64,000 nt of DNA from Mycobacteroides immunogenum (GTDB lineage: Bacteria; Actinomycetota; Actinomycetes; Mycobacteriales; Mycobacteriaceae). Positions within the stretch are counted from its first letter, which is position 1. Every line of letters begins with the position of its first letter. Positions 26,744-35,441 of the stretch are shown here, one piece after another. The notes below the pieces were generated by a model that made no database searches, was not told the DNA's origin, and worked only from the letters and a program-made list of their open reading frames with translations. Where the stretch lies: contig NZ_CP011530.1 of NCBI RefSeq assembly GCF_001605725.1, forward strand, positions 4,154,001-4,218,000. The letters are read 5' to 3'. The position numbers and the translations under genes were made by a program.

Positions 26744-27220
26744 GTGCCGCTCTACGCCGCCTACGGCTCCAACATGCATCCCGAGCAGATGTTGCAGCGC
26801 GCGCCGCACTCCCCCATGGCCGGCACCGGCTGGCTGCACGGCTGGCGGCTGACGTTCGGCGGGGAGGACATCGGCTGGGAAGGCGCACTGGCCACCGTCG
26901 TGCAGGATCCTCATTCGAAGGTCTTCGTGGTGCTCTACGACATGACCGGCGCCGACGAGACGAACCTGGATCGCTGGGAAGGCTCCGAACTCGGCATCCA
27001 CACCAAGATCCGTTGCCGGATCGACCGCGAGTCGTCCGACACCACCACCGATCCGGTACTCGCGTGGCTCTACGTCGTCAACGCCTACGAGGGCGGCCTA
27101 CCGTCCGCCCGGTACCTGGGCGTGATGGCCGATGCGGCCGAAATCGCAGGGGCGCCAGAGGATTACGTGCACGGCCTGCGCACCCGCGCGTCCCGCAACA
27201 TCGGCCCGGGAACCAGCTAG
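26744..27220 (+). CDS. Gamma-glutamylcyclotransferase-fold protein
   Basis: A 158-residue GGCT-like protein (Rv3304 counterpart). The N-terminal substrate loop YAAYGSNMHPEQM and an acidic residue in the LDRWEGSELG region fit the fold, which releases 5-oxoproline from gamma-glutamyl compounds; the true substrate is unknown. The GTG at 26744 starts the conserved YGSN strand and lies seven bases after TAGAGT, a leaderless arrangement. The longer frame from 26615 has no support. Confidence 0.85.
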   Translation: MPLYAAYGSNMHPEQMLQRAPHSPMAGTGWLHGWRLTFGGEDIGWEGALATVVQDPHSKVFVVLYDMTGADETNLDRWEGSELGIHTKIRCRIDRESSDTTTDPVLAWLYVVNAYEGGLPSARYLGVMADAAEIAGAPEDYVHGLRTRASRNIGPGTS

Positions 27221-28401
27221 CCGAGCCCCTGAACCGCGCTCTGTTCGACCAGGTTGACCAGCGTCCGCACCCCGACACCCAGCGCCCGCTCGTCGATATC
27301 GAAATTGGGCTGGTGGATATCGAGCTGCGGCCCGGTTCCCGACCACACACCCAGCCGCGCCATGGCGCCGGGCACCTCCTCCAGGTACCAGGAGAAGTCC
27401 TCGCCCCCGCCCGACTGCGTGGTTTCGGCGAGCGCGTCCAAGCCGATGTCCTGAATCGCCCGCACGAAGATGTGGGTGGATTCCGCCTCGTTGATGACGG
27501 GCGGAACACCGCGCCGATAATTCAGGGTGTAATCGATGCGTAGCGGCGCCAGCAGCCCGGCGATCACATCGCGGACGGTGTCCTCCAGCGTGATCCATAC
27601 GTCACGGCTGCCGGTTCGCACCGTGCCCGCCAGCGAGCCGATCTGCGGAATGGCGTTGGCGGCCTGGCCCGCGTTGACCGCGCCCCACACCATCACGGTG
27701 CCGGCTCGCGGATCGATGCGGCGGCTCAGCACCCCCGGCAGTCCGGTGATGACGGTGCCGAGTCCGTACACCAGGTCGGCCGTCAGATGTGGCCGTGAGG
27801 TGTGCCCGCCCGGGGAATGCAGCGTGACTTCGACGGTGTCCGCCGCCGAGGTGATGGCGCCCGCCCTGATCGCCACCTTGCCCACTTCCAGGCGTGGATC
27901 GCAGTGCAGGGCAAAGATTCTCGTGACACCCGCCATCGCCCCGGTGGCCACCACATCGATGGCACCGCCGGGCATCACCTCTTCGGCGGGCTGGAAGATC
28001 AGGCGCACACCCGCGGGCAGCGACGGCGCCGAGTTGAGCGCCATCGCGGCGCCCAACAAGATCGAGGTATGCGCGTCGTGCCCGCAAGCATGCGCGACAT
28101 TCGGCACCGTCGACGAGTACGCGGCACCGGTCCGCTCTTGCATCGGCAACGCGTCCATATCGGCACGCAGCGCCACCCGGGGCCCGTCCTCGGGCCCGAA
28201 GTCACAGGTGACACCGGTCCCGCCGGGCAAGACCTTCGGATTCAGCCCTGCCTCGGCCAGCCGCGCCGCCACGTATTCGGTGGTGGCGTGCTCCTGGCGC
28301 GCCAGTTCGGGATGGGCATGGATGTGACGGCGCCACCGGACCAGGGAGTCGGTGTTCTCGGCCAGCCACTGCTCGGCTACCGCTGACAGGGACTGGGTCA
28401 T
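27217..28401 (-). CDS. amiA1: M20-family amidohydrolase
   Basis: A 394-residue zinc amidohydrolase of the M20D/hippurate-hydrolase type that splits N-acyl amino acids. Metal-site motifs: Cys106/His108 in HACGHDAHTS and the catalytic Glu pair in QPAEEVMPGG (140/141), plus ALHCDPRLEVG. Its start overlaps the amiB1 stop as ATGA, so the paralogues are cotranscribed, as Rv3305c-Rv3306c. Confidence 0.92.
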   Translation of the reverse strand: MTQSLSAVAEQWLAENTDSLVRWRRHIHAHPELARQEHATTEYVAARLAEAGLNPKVLPGGTGVTCDFGPEDGPRVALRADMDALPMQERTGAAYSSTVPNVAHACGHDAHTSILLGAAMALNSAPSLPAGVRLIFQPAEEVMPGGAIDVVATGAMAGVTRIFALHCDPRLEVGKVAIRAGAITSAADTVEVTLHSPGGHTSRPHLTADLVYGLGTVITGLPGVLSRRIDPRAGTVMVWGAVNAGQAANAIPQIGSLAGTVRTGSRDVWITLEDTVRDVIAGLLAPLRIDYTLNYRRGVPPVINEAESTHIFVRAIQDIGLDALAETTQSGGGEDFSWYLEEVPGAMARLGVWSGTGPQLDIHQPNFDIDERALGVGVRTLVNLVEQSAVQGLG

Positions 28402-29603
28402 ACCTTCACCGTCCTGCGTGCCAGCCGATCCAGCACCCTGGCTCGCTCTGCTTCATCTTCGGCCAGCCGTATTACGGTGCGCGCCAACATCTTCGCTCCT
28501 TCGAGCACTGCCTTGTCGGCGCCCGGTTCCTTGGCCGCCTTTTCGAAATCGGGCTGATGAATGACCGCACCGCCCGAGTCGATACCGACGACCGGGTGGA
28601 TGCCGGGCAGCACCTGCGTCACGTTGCCCATATCGGTGCTACCCAGCGGCACCGAGGCCTCGAACTCGGCGGGAACCGGCGTCCGGCCGAAGGATTCCAT
28701 CTCCTCACGGAACACCGACACCAGCCACGGATCCGGAGTCAGCTCCAAATACGGGGGCGAGGATTCGACGAGTTCATGACTGCAGCCGGTGGCCATGGCG
28801 CCGGCCGCGAAGCAGGCGTAAACCTTCTCTTCCAACTCGCGCAGGGACGCGGTTTCGACGGCACGCATCGTGTACTGCATGGCGGCCCGCCCCGGAATGA
28901 TGTTGGCCGCCTCGCCGCCCTCGGTGACGATGCCGTGGATCAACTGCCCCGGCGACAGATGCTGGCGCAACAGACCGATCGAGACCTGAGCCACAGTGAC
29001 CGCGTCGGCGGCGTTGATGCCGAGGTGCGGCGCGACCGCCGCGTGCGACTCCTTGCCGTGGTAGGTGACCATCACGTCGGTCAATGCCAGCGACCGGGCG
29101 CCCGCGATATCGATCGGGCCGGGATGCAGCATCACCGCAGTGGCGATGTCGTCAAAGGCACCCGCCTTGAGCAGAAGTGCCTTACCGCCGCCGAACTCTT
29201 CGGCGGGCGTGCCGATGACCACCACCGTGAGCCCGAGGGCATCGGCGACTTCGGCAAGCCCCAACCCGGTGCCCACGGCAGAGGCCGCAATGATGTTGTG
29301 CCCGCAGGCGTGGCCGATTCCGGGCAGCGCGTCATATTCGGCGCAAACTCCGATGACCAGTGGTCCGTCACCGTAGGTAGCCCGGAACGCTGTGTCCATA
29401 CCGCCCTGACCGGTGACGATCTCAAAGCCACGCTCGGCGAGTAGCCGTTGCGTCTTCAACGCGCTGCGAACCTCGTGGAAGGCCAGCTCGGGCTCGGAAT
29501 GAATGTCATGTGATAGCGCGACCAGATCCGTCGCCGCGGCATCGACGACCGCGCTGGCGGCCTCGGCAGGCGCGACAGGCGACGCTCCGGTGGTCAAGGG
29601 CAT
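28398..29603 (-). CDS. amiB1: M20-family amidohydrolase, paralogue of amiA1
   Basis: A 401-residue M20 amidohydrolase. Cys100/His102 in GIGHACGHNIIA and Glu in GTPAEEFGGGK form the metal site; GTDMGN-like (GSTDMGNVTQVLPGIHP) and HQPDF are conserved at the C-terminus. First gene of the amiB1-amiA1 pair. The start is supported by the -10 GATACT (29610-29615, minus strand) six bases before the ATG. It diverges from deoD over 36 bp. Confidence 0.92.
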   Translation of the reverse strand: MPLTTGASPVAPAEAASAVVDAAATDLVALSHDIHSEPELAFHEVRSALKTQRLLAERGFEIVTGQGGMDTAFRATYGDGPLVIGVCAEYDALPGIGHACGHNIIAASAVGTGLGLAEVADALGLTVVVIGTPAEEFGGGKALLLKAGAFDDIATAVMLHPGPIDIAGARSLALTDVMVTYHGKESHAAVAPHLGINAADAVTVAQVSIGLLRQHLSPGQLIHGIVTEGGEAANIIPGRAAMQYTMRAVETASLRELEEKVYACFAAGAMATGCSHELVESSPPYLELTPDPWLVSVFREEMESFGRTPVPAEFEASVPLGSTDMGNVTQVLPGIHPVVGIDSGGAVIHQPDFEKAAKEPGADKAVLEGAKMLARTVIRLAEDEAERARVLDRLARRTVKV

Positions 29604-29639
29604 TAGACGAGTATCCCATCATGGTTAGGCTCCGTAGCT

Positions 29640-30485
29640 GTGACCGATGAGCGGCTTACGCGAAGAGGCGACAGCACCGACGAGTTTCAGTCCCCGGAGC
29701 ACGCAGCGGCTCTGGCAGCCGCGGCAATCGCGGAGCGGACCGGTATCGCCTGCCATCGCGTCGCGGTGGTCCTCGGATCGGGCTGGGCCCCGGCCGCCGC
29801 GGAACTCGGCACCGCGGCCACCACGATCCCCATGGCGGACCTACCCGGATTCAGCCCGCCGAGTGCGGCCGGTCATGGCGGCTCGGTGTTGTCCGTGCCC
29901 ATCGGCGACAGCGACGACCGGATGCTGGTGCTGCTGGGCAGGATCCACGCGTACGAGGGCCACGACCTGCGCCACGTCGTCCACCCGGTGCGGACGGCCT
30001 GTGCGGCGGGCGCGAAGTCCATCGTTCTCACCAACGCGGCCGGCGGGCTGCGCGAGGATTACTCGGTGGGCCAGCCGGTATTGATCAGCGACCATCTCAA
30101 CCTGACCGCCCGCTCACCGCTGACGGGAGCCCAATTCGTCGACCTTGTCGATGCGTATTCGCCGCGATTGCGGGCCCTGGCCCGAGAGATCGACGGCAGC
30201 CTCGCCGAAGGGGTGTACGCGGGTCTGCCGGGACCGCATTACGAGACTCCCGCGGAAATCCGGATGCTGCGCACCCTGGGCGCGGATCTGGTGGGTATGT
30301 CGACGGTGCATGAAACCATCGCGGCACGCGCGGCCGGGGCCGAGGTGTTCGGTGTATCCCTGGTGACCAACCTCGCGGCCGGAATGACCGGGGAGTCCCT
30401 CAATCATGAGGAGGTGCTGGCGGCCGGTCGCGCGTCGGCGACTCGCATGGGCCAACTTCTACGCTCGGTGATTGGTCGGCTATGA
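29640..30485 (+). CDS. deoD: Purine nucleoside phosphorylase
   Basis: A 281-residue trimeric-type purine nucleoside phosphorylase that splits inosine/guanosine with phosphate. Phosphate loop VLGSGW (44-49), LTNAAGG (130-136), phosphate/ribose motif GPHYETPAE (198-206), VGMSTVHE and the base-binding Asn244 (TNLAAGM) are all present. GTG start, with TAGGCT eight bases upstream as a possible -10. The stop overlaps the pmmB start as ATGA, linking ribose-1-phosphate release to a phosphomutase. Counterpart of Rv3307. Confidence 0.95.
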   Translation: MTDERLTRRGDSTDEFQSPEHAAALAAAAIAERTGIACHRVAVVLGSGWAPAAAELGTAATTIPMADLPGFSPPSAAGHGGSVLSVPIGDSDDRMLVLLGRIHAYEGHDLRHVVHPVRTACAAGAKSIVLTNAAGGLREDYSVGQPVLISDHLNLTARSPLTGAQFVDLVDAYSPRLRALAREIDGSLAEGVYAGLPGPHYETPAEIRMLRTLGADLVGMSTVHETIAARAAGAEVFGVSLVTNLAAGMTGESLNHEEVLAAGRASATRMGQLLRSVIGRL

Positions 30486-32095
30486 CTCTGGCAGCACACA
30501 CAATCCAGGAATGGATCGACCACGACCCGGACCCCGAGACCGTCGCCGAACTACGCGCGTGCTCCGAAGACGAACTCGCGCAGCGCTTCTCCGATCCGTT
30601 GGTGTTCGGCACGGCGGGCCTGCGCGGCCCCGTCCGGGGCGGCCCCAATGGAATGAACCTGGCCGTGGTGCTGCGCACCACCTACGGGCTGGCCAAGGTC
30701 CTCAAGGATCGATGCCTGGGCGGCTCCACCGTGGTGGTGGGCCGCGATGCCCGGCACGGCTCCGCGAAGTTCGCGCAGGGCGCGGCGGAGGTCCTGGCCG
30801 CCGAGGGATTCAAAGTGGTGTTGCTGCCCCGGCCACTCCCGACGCCGGTGCTGGCCTTCGCGGTACGGCATCTCGACGCGGCAGCGGGCATCCAGATCAC
30901 CGCGTCCCACAACCCGCCCGCCGACAACGGCTACAAGGTGTACTGGTCGGGCGGCGCGCAAATCATCTCCCCCACCGATCGTGAAATCGAAGTAGCCACG
31001 GCCGCCGCGCCTTTCGCCGATGAGATTCGCCGAACCCCGATCGAGGCCACCGACGACGCGCTGGTGGACACGTACATCCAACGCGCCGCAACCGTGCGCC
31101 GGGGCTCCGGTGGCCTGCGCATCGCACTCACCGCACTGCATGGAGTCGGTGGACCCACCGCCCTGGCCACACTGAACGCCGCGGGTTTCACCGACATCCA
31201 CGTGGTCGACGAGCAGTTCCAACCGGATCCGGACTTTCCCACCGTCGCATTCCCGAACCCCGAAGAACGCGGGGCTTCCGACGCGGTGTTGGCACGGGCC
31301 GCCGAGGTCGACGCGGACCTGGCGATCGCACTCGATCCGGATGCCGACCGATGCGCCATCGGCGTGCCCACCACCACGGGCTGGCGCATGCTGTCCGGGG
31401 ATGAAACCGGTTGGCTGCTCGGCGATTACATCCTTTCCACGCAACTGGCGTCATCCACTCCCCCGGTGGTGGCCAGCACGGTGGTCTCCTCACGCATGCT
31501 CGCGCGGATCGCGGCATCGCTCGGCGCCCGCTACGTGGAGACGCTGACAGGGTTCAAATGGTTGGCCCGGGCCGCGGATTCCGACCTCGTCTACGCGTAC
31601 GAGGAGGCCATCGGGCATTGCGTCGATCCCGCCGCAGTCCGCGACAAGGACGGCATCTCCGCGGCGGTACTGGCCTGCGATCTGGTCACTCATCTGCGTG
31701 AACTCGGCAGCAGCGTCGAGGAAAAGCTCGAGAATCTGGCCATCAGACACGGCATCCATGTGACCTCGCAGGTGTCACGGCGCATGGAGTCGCTCGAGGA
31801 CATCTCCGCGATGATGGACCGGCTGCGCACGAACATCCCGACCGCCCTGTCCGGGTTTCCCATCACCGCGGAAGACCTGTTGGAGCGACGCGGCCAGGCG
31901 CGTACGGATGCGGTGATTCTCGCCGGCGAGATCGGCGGGTCATCCATCCGGCTGGTGATCCGCCCGTCGGGAACCGAGCCGAAGGTGAAGTGCTACATCG
32001 AGGTCCGCGAGCCCGTCATCACCGATCCGACCGTCGCGCGGATCTGGGCGGGTGTCGTGGTCTCCGAGCTGGAGGCCTACGCCCGCAGCATCTAG
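30482..32095 (+). CDS. pmmB: Phosphomannomutase/phosphoglucomutase-family phosphosugar mutase
   Basis: A 537-residue alpha-D-phosphohexomutase. Active phosphoserine Ser142 ([14 protein letters not shown]), metal loop DPDADR (285-290), sugar-binding EEAIG and C-terminal phosphate loop [11 protein letters not shown]. Translational coupling to deoD suggests it also handles (deoxy)ribose-1-phosphate from nucleosides, besides the hexose substrates of the family (inference). Counterpart of Rv3308. Ends 10 bp from the convergent upp. Confidence 0.93.
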   Translation: MTLAAHTIQEWIDHDPDPETVAELRACSEDELAQRFSDPLVFGTAGLRGPVRGGPNGMNLAVVLRTTYGLAKVLKDRCLGGSTVVVGRDARHGSAKFAQGAAEVLAAEGFKVVLLPRPLPTPVLAFAVRHLDAAAGIQITASHNPPADNGYKVYWSGGAQIISPTDREIEVATAAAPFADEIRRTPIEATDDALVDTYIQRAATVRRGSGGLRIALTALHGVGGPTALATLNAAGFTDIHVVDEQFQPDPDFPTVAFPNPEERGASDAVLARAAEVDADLAIALDPDADRCAIGVPTTTGWRMLSGDETGWLLGDYILSTQLASSTPPVVASTVVSSRMLARIAASLGARYVETLTGFKWLARAADSDLVYAYEEAIGHCVDPAAVRDKDGISAAVLACDLVTHLRELGSSVEEKLENLAIRHGIHVTSQVSRRMESLEDISAMMDRLRTNIPTALSGFPITAEDLLERRGQARTDAVILAGEIGGSSIRLVIRPSGTEPKVKCYIEVREPVITDPTVARIWAGVVVSELEAYARSI

Positions 32096-32105
32096 CCGGG
32101 CCCGA

Positions 32106-32747
32106 CTACCTGGGCCCGAACTGGCGATCGCCCGCGTCACCGAGGCCGGGCACGATGTATGCCTCCTCGTTGAGTCCCTCGTCGATCGTCGCGGTGAAGA
32201 GCCGTACGGACGTGGACGGACCGAAACGCTCGGCGCACTCCCGAACCGCCGTGACCCCCTGCGGCGCGGCGACCACACACAACATGGTGATATCGGCGGC
32301 GCCGCGCGCATGCAGCAGATCGAGGGTGTAGACCATCGATCCTCCGGTGGCGAGCATCGGATCCAGCACGAACACCGGCTGCGCCGACAGGTCTGCGGGA
32401 AGCGATTCCAGGTACGGAGTGGGTTGCCAGGTGTCCTCATCGCGCGCCATGCCCACGAATCCGACACGCGCCTCGGGAATGAGGGCGTGCGCCTGATCCA
32501 CCATGCCCAGTCCGGCCCGAAGAACCGGAACCAGCAACGGCGGATTGGCCAATCGATAGCCCGTCGTCTCCGCCACCGGCGTGTGCACCGTCAGGGACTC
32601 CACCGGCGCCGAGCTGGTGGCCTCGTAGACGAGCATCAGCGTCAGATCCCGCAGCGAAGCACGAAAGGCCGCGTTATCCGTGCGGGCATCGCGAAGGGTG
32701 GTCAATCGGGCCGCGGCAAGCGGATGCTCAACTACGTGCACATGCAT
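32106..32747 (-). CDS. upp: Uracil phosphoribosyltransferase
   Basis: A 213-residue enzyme that makes UMP from uracil and PRPP in pyrimidine salvage. PRPP loop [14 protein letters not shown] (125-138), [11 protein letters not shown] near 72-82, and a uracil-binding C-terminus [14 protein letters not shown]. Single gene, as Rv3309c. The start is supported by TAGGGT six bases before the ATG. Confidence 0.96.
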   Translation of the reverse strand: MHVHVVEHPLAAARLTTLRDARTDNAAFRASLRDLTLMLVYEATSSAPVESLTVHTPVAETTGYRLANPPLLVPVLRAGLGMVDQAHALIPEARVGFVGMARDEDTWQPTPYLESLPADLSAQPVFVLDPMLATGGSMVYTLDLLHARGAADITMLCVVAAPQGVTAVRECAERFGPSTSVRLFTATIDEGLNEEAYIVPGLGDAGDRQFGPR

Positions 32748-33027
32748 GGACCGACCCTAAAGCAGCAAGCATCGATCCCCATCACCTCAAATGTGACGGG
32801 CGTCACTTCTGGCACTTCCCGGACAGGTGCCTCGATATCGTTCCCTGCAAAGCCGGGCAAGCTATGCTGAGCAGGTAATACGACGGGGTGGCCACGTTGC
32901 CAAAAAATCTTTCAAAAAGTTTGAGAAAGATGGAACCGAATCGCGACTACACCCGTCGTATCCAAGTACAAGGCGAAAACTGCCCGAAAACAGGCGGTAG
33001 CCGAACCACCGAGGAGATGGAGGGGAC
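32748..33027 (+). promoter_or_regulatory. Upstream region of the ESX-like module
   Basis: 280 bases with no gene. A -10 candidate TATGCT at 32863-32868 would give a leader of about 150 bases. The leader has an unusually AT-rich stretch with an inverted repeat ATCTTTC (32907-32913) / GAAAGAT (32925-32931). The ribosome site GGAGGGG precedes the first ATG. Long AT-rich leaders near ESX substrate genes can be sites for nucleoid proteins such as Lsr2 or EspR; that is only a suggestion here. Confidence 0.45.
32754..32759 (-). promoter_or_regulatory. -10 box of leaderless upp promoter
   Basis: Minus-strand TAGGGT ending six bases before the upp ATG. Confidence 0.55.
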
Positions 33028-33354
33028 ATGCCAGAGGAATTGTCGGCCAACACAGACATGTTGCGTGGCGTTGCCGGGGTGCAGATGGGCATGGGCGGAA
33101 CGCTCGCGGCGGTCGGCACCGCCGTCAGCATCTTTCCGGTCGCCGCGCTGGCACCGGTCTTTGGCCCGATCGGCGCGCATTACTTGGGCGCCTTCGCGGC
33201 GACCTCAGCCAAGCAAGGGATGGATGTCGGCCAGCTCGCGACCAGCGTCACCGAGTCCGGTGTCAGCACCACAGTCGGTAGCAATGACTACGACAACACC
33301 GAAGACCACTTCAGCCAAGGTTTCACCACCACTGTTGAAGGAATCGAGGCCTGA
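33028..33354 (+). CDS. EspC-like type VII secretion substrate
   Basis: A 108-residue protein resembling the EspC family of ESX-secreted proteins: two helices with Ala/Gly-rich faces and the block VFGPIGAHYLGAFAATSAKQG. Near the C-terminus YDNTED fits the type VII export signal YxxxD/E (Tyr, then Glu four residues on). There is no Sec signal peptide. The start has a strong ribosome site. It is two bases ahead of the hydrolase gene, so the pair may be coexported as ESX substrates usually are. Family call by pattern only. Confidence 0.65.
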   Translation: MPEELSANTDMLRGVAGVQMGMGGTLAAVGTAVSIFPVAALAPVFGPIGAHYLGAFAATSAKQGMDVGQLATSVTESGVSTTVGSNDYDNTEDHFSQGFTTTVEGIEA

Positions 33355-33356
33355 TC

Positions 33357-34760
33357 ATGGTTGAGACAAGTCCTATCTCGCCCAGCCGTATGGCCGAGGC
33401 AACCAACACGAACTACCCGAGCTTCGAGAACAACCCCTTCTCCTCGGGCCTCATCGGACCGGCCATGGACATGGCAGGCACCGTCGGCCCCGGTCAGTTC
33501 AAAGAGGGCCAAGACCCCAGCAAGATGCTGGAGGGCGGCATGCAGGTCATGCAGCAGGTCATGCAACAGGGCATGCAGGCAGGCAGCTCACTCATCGGCT
33601 CCTTCGCCGGTGCGGCGGCACAGGCGCTGGGACAGTTCGCCGGCATGGCGGGCCAGGCACTGAGCAGCATGGCCACCCGCAGCGGCGCCATGGGCGCCAA
33701 CGTTGGGCAGGCCTCCGAGTCGACCGCTCGTGCCACCAGCCTGATCACCGAAGCCCTCCAGGAGTTCCAGCACACCTCCGAGGCGCTGACACCGTTGCTC
33801 TGGGTTCCGGGCGTCGCCGGCGAGCTGGCGGAAGCCGCCAGCCGCTGCACGGCCCGCGTCGCCGAGCACACCGCACAGCTTGAAGGGGAGCTGGCCGGAC
33901 AGGCCGGTGAACTGACCGGCATGGCGGGTGCCGGCAGGGGCAACCCCCCCCCCCCCCCCCCCCGGGCCCCCCCACCCCGCCATGTCCGCCATGCAGGGCG
34001 GCCTGCAGGCCGGCACCCAGGCACTGTCGGGCGCCGCCAGCGGCGTCACCCAGACCATGAGCTCGATGGGCCAGGGCCTCGGCCAGATTCCGCAGGCGCT
34101 CACCGGCATGTTCAGCGGCGCCGGCAGCGGTTCGGCCAGCGCGCTGGCCGAACCGCTGCCGGCGCCGCTGAACATGCCGGTGAGCGCCTGCGGAATCTGG
34201 CCGAGGCCCTGGCCCATCGAGCTCATGGTCTGGGTGACGCCGCTGGCGGCGCCCGACAGTGCCTGGGTGCCGGCCTGCAGGCCGCCCTGCATGGCGGACA
34301 TGGCGGATTGGGTGGCGCCAAGCCCGCCGTGGCCAAGATGCTGCTCGACCCGCGCAGCATGGGCAAGGGCGTGCAGCTGTTCCTTCCCGACGGCAGCACC
34401 AGCCAGGCTCCGAATGCCTCCGCGGCCGAAGCCGTGCGCAAAGCCCTCAGCCAGGTGGGTGTGCCCTACGAGTGGGGCGGCACCAAGCCCGGGGTCGGCT
34501 TGGACTGCAGTGGCCTGACCCAGTGGGCGTACGGCGAGTCCGGCGTCGACATCCCGCGGCTTGCCCAGGAGCAGGGTGTGGGCGTCAAGGTCGACCAGGG
34601 CTCGGTGATGCCGGGTGATCTCGCGGTGTGGGATGGCCACGTCGCCATGGTGATCGGCAACGGCATGATGGTCGAGGCCGGTGATCCGGTCCAGATCTCC
34701 CCGATCCGAACCACCAACGCCGGACAGGGATTCCATGGATTCTACCGACCCACTTCCTAG
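33357..34760 (+). CDS. ESX-linked NlpC/P60 cell-wall hydrolase (middle of gene scrambled)
   Basis: The open frame of 467 codons is a mosaic. Codons to 33943 encode a Met/Gln/Ala-rich helical N-terminus (GGMQVMQQVMQQGMQAG...). From 34307 the frame encodes AKPAVAKMLLDPRSMGKG and an NlpC/P60 peptidase domain with catalytic Cys in LDCSGLTQWAYG (codon 34506-34508) and His in WDGHVAMVIG (codon 34638-34640); such enzymes cut peptidoglycan stem peptides. Between them lie a 20-base C run and a 330-bp perfect palindrome that frameshift the product into Arg/His-rich nonsense. The left palindrome arm in the +1 frame reads SAMQGGLQAGTQALSGAASG, clearly the real continuation. The true protein is therefore longer or different; no signal peptide is seen. 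Confidence 0.7.
   Translation: MVETSPISPSRMAEATNTNYPSFENNPFSSGLIGPAMDMAGTVGPGQFKEGQDPSKMLEGGMQVMQQVMQQGMQAGSSLIGSFAGAAAQALGQFAGMAGQALSSMATRSGAMGANVGQASESTARATSLITEALQEFQHTSEALTPLLWVPGVAGELAEAASRCTARVAEHTAQLEGELAGQAGELTGMAGAGRGNPPPPPPRAPPPRHVRHAGRPAGRHPGTVGRRQRRHPDHELDGPGPRPDSAGAHRHVQRRRQRFGQRAGRTAAGAAEHAGERLRNLAEALAHRAHGLGDAAGGARQCLGAGLQAALHGGHGGLGGAKPAVAKMLLDPRSMGKGVQLFLPDGSTSQAPNASAAEAVRKALSQVGVPYEWGGTKPGVGLDCSGLTQWAYGESGVDIPRLAQEQGVGVKVDQGSVMPGDLAVWDGHVAMVIGNGMMVEAGDPVQISPIRTTNAGQGFHGFYRPTS
33944..33978. repeat. Poly-C tract (20 C, then GGG, 7 C, A, 4 C)
   Basis: Twenty consecutive C at 33944-33963 followed by further C-rich sequence, inside a coding region and abutting the palindrome. 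Nothing similar occurs elsewhere in the window. It shifts the reading frame. It resembles a read-end or gap-closure artefact more than natural sequence. Confidence 0.95.
33977..34306. repeat. 330-bp perfect spacerless palindrome
   Basis: The 165 bases at 33977-34141 are, by eye, followed without a spacer by their exact reverse complement at 34142-34306 (centre CCAGCG|CGCTGG). The left arm is coding in the +1 frame of the hydrolase gene and the right arm is its antisense. Symmetry stops at 33976/34307. Confidence 0.93.
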
Positions 34761-35088
34761 TTCGGGAGTACCGCGGCCCGAGCCGCGTGCGAGCATCGAT
34801 ATGACGAATCGTGCTGGCACGCTGCGGGTCAAGGTGTCCGAATTCGGGCTGCCGCTTGAGGTTCACATCGAACCCGACATGCTCAATCGCGGCGCGTCGG
34901 CACTGGCACGGGAAATCAAAAACCTGTGCGAACTCGGTGCCGCGCGCTGCGGAGCGGCGCGACGCGAGGAGCTTGCCGAGAGCGGCATACCCGACTACCT
35001 CCTCGACAGGATCGGTCTGGCGACACCCGCTCAAGTCGCCGATATCGAGCTGCGGCAGTCCGAAGAGCAGATGGAACGGAGATCCTGA
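34735..35088 (+). CDS. Small Esp-associated-like protein
   Basis: About 117 residues, cytosolic and charged. The core TLRVKVSEFGLPLEVHIEPDMLNRG...LAREIKNLCELGAARCG...LAESGIPDYLLDRIGLAT resembles small proteins encoded beside ESX-1 substrate genes and, loosely, YbaB-type proteins. The ATG at 34735 has AGGGA upstream and overlaps the hydrolase end by 26 bases; an internal ATG at 34801 starts nearer the conserved part. The stop overlaps the next ATG. Function unknown, perhaps a chaperone or regulator of the secreted partners. Confidence 0.6.
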   Translation: MDSTDPLPSSGVPRPEPRASIDMTNRAGTLRVKVSEFGLPLEVHIEPDMLNRGASALAREIKNLCELGAARCGAARREELAESGIPDYLLDRIGLATPAQVADIELRQSEEQMERRS

Positions 35089-35429
35089 TGACCGAGCCTG
35101 ACCTCACCTTCTTCCGGGCGCTCGAACAGCAGTATCAAGAGACCATGACAAAGGCCCGTGCCGGAGGCCACATCCTGAACAGCGCCGTCGAGGAGCTGAA
35201 AGGCCTTCGTGGATGGGCCCGTTCGGCACAGGGACATGTCGAGGCGGAAGCCAACGGCAATGGTGCGCTGACCAACCTGCGGCTCGACGATTCGGTCACC
35301 AAGCTGTCCCCCAAGATCGTCGGGCAGATCGTGGTGGCCACGGCGGCCGCAGCCGCGGGTCAGGCGTTCGATCACCGCGAACGCGTGCTGGCACAGCTAC
35401 TGGTAGATCTCAAAAACCCGCAGCCGTAA
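35088..35429 (+). CDS. YbaB/EspL-like protein
   Basis: A 113-residue protein of the YbaB/EbfC type: a leading helix, then GHVEAEANGNGALTNLRLDDSVTKLSPKIVGQIVVATAAAAAGQA, the strand-strand-helix pattern of YbaB. EspL of the ESX-1 locus, which stabilises EspB secretion in mycobacteria, has the same fold. The start shares a base with the preceding stop (TGATG). As last gene of the module it probably acts in the cytosol. Confidence 0.7.
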   Translation: MTEPDLTFFRALEQQYQETMTKARAGGHILNSAVEELKGLRGWARSAQGHVEAEANGNGALTNLRLDDSVTKLSPKIVGQIVVATAAAAAGQAFDHRERVLAQLLVDLKNPQP

Positions 35430-35441
35430 CAGGTTTCAGCG

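Noticed and set aside
32888..33364. Plus-strand frame of 158 codons overlapping the EspC-like gene
   Set aside because: Runs through the AT-rich leader and then out of frame across the EspC-like gene, which has the better ribosome site and recognisable pattern.
33588..34832. Minus-strand frame of 414 codons containing readable SAMQGGLQAG-type sequence
   Set aside because: Readable only because the palindrome places the coding arm on both strands; not an independent gene.
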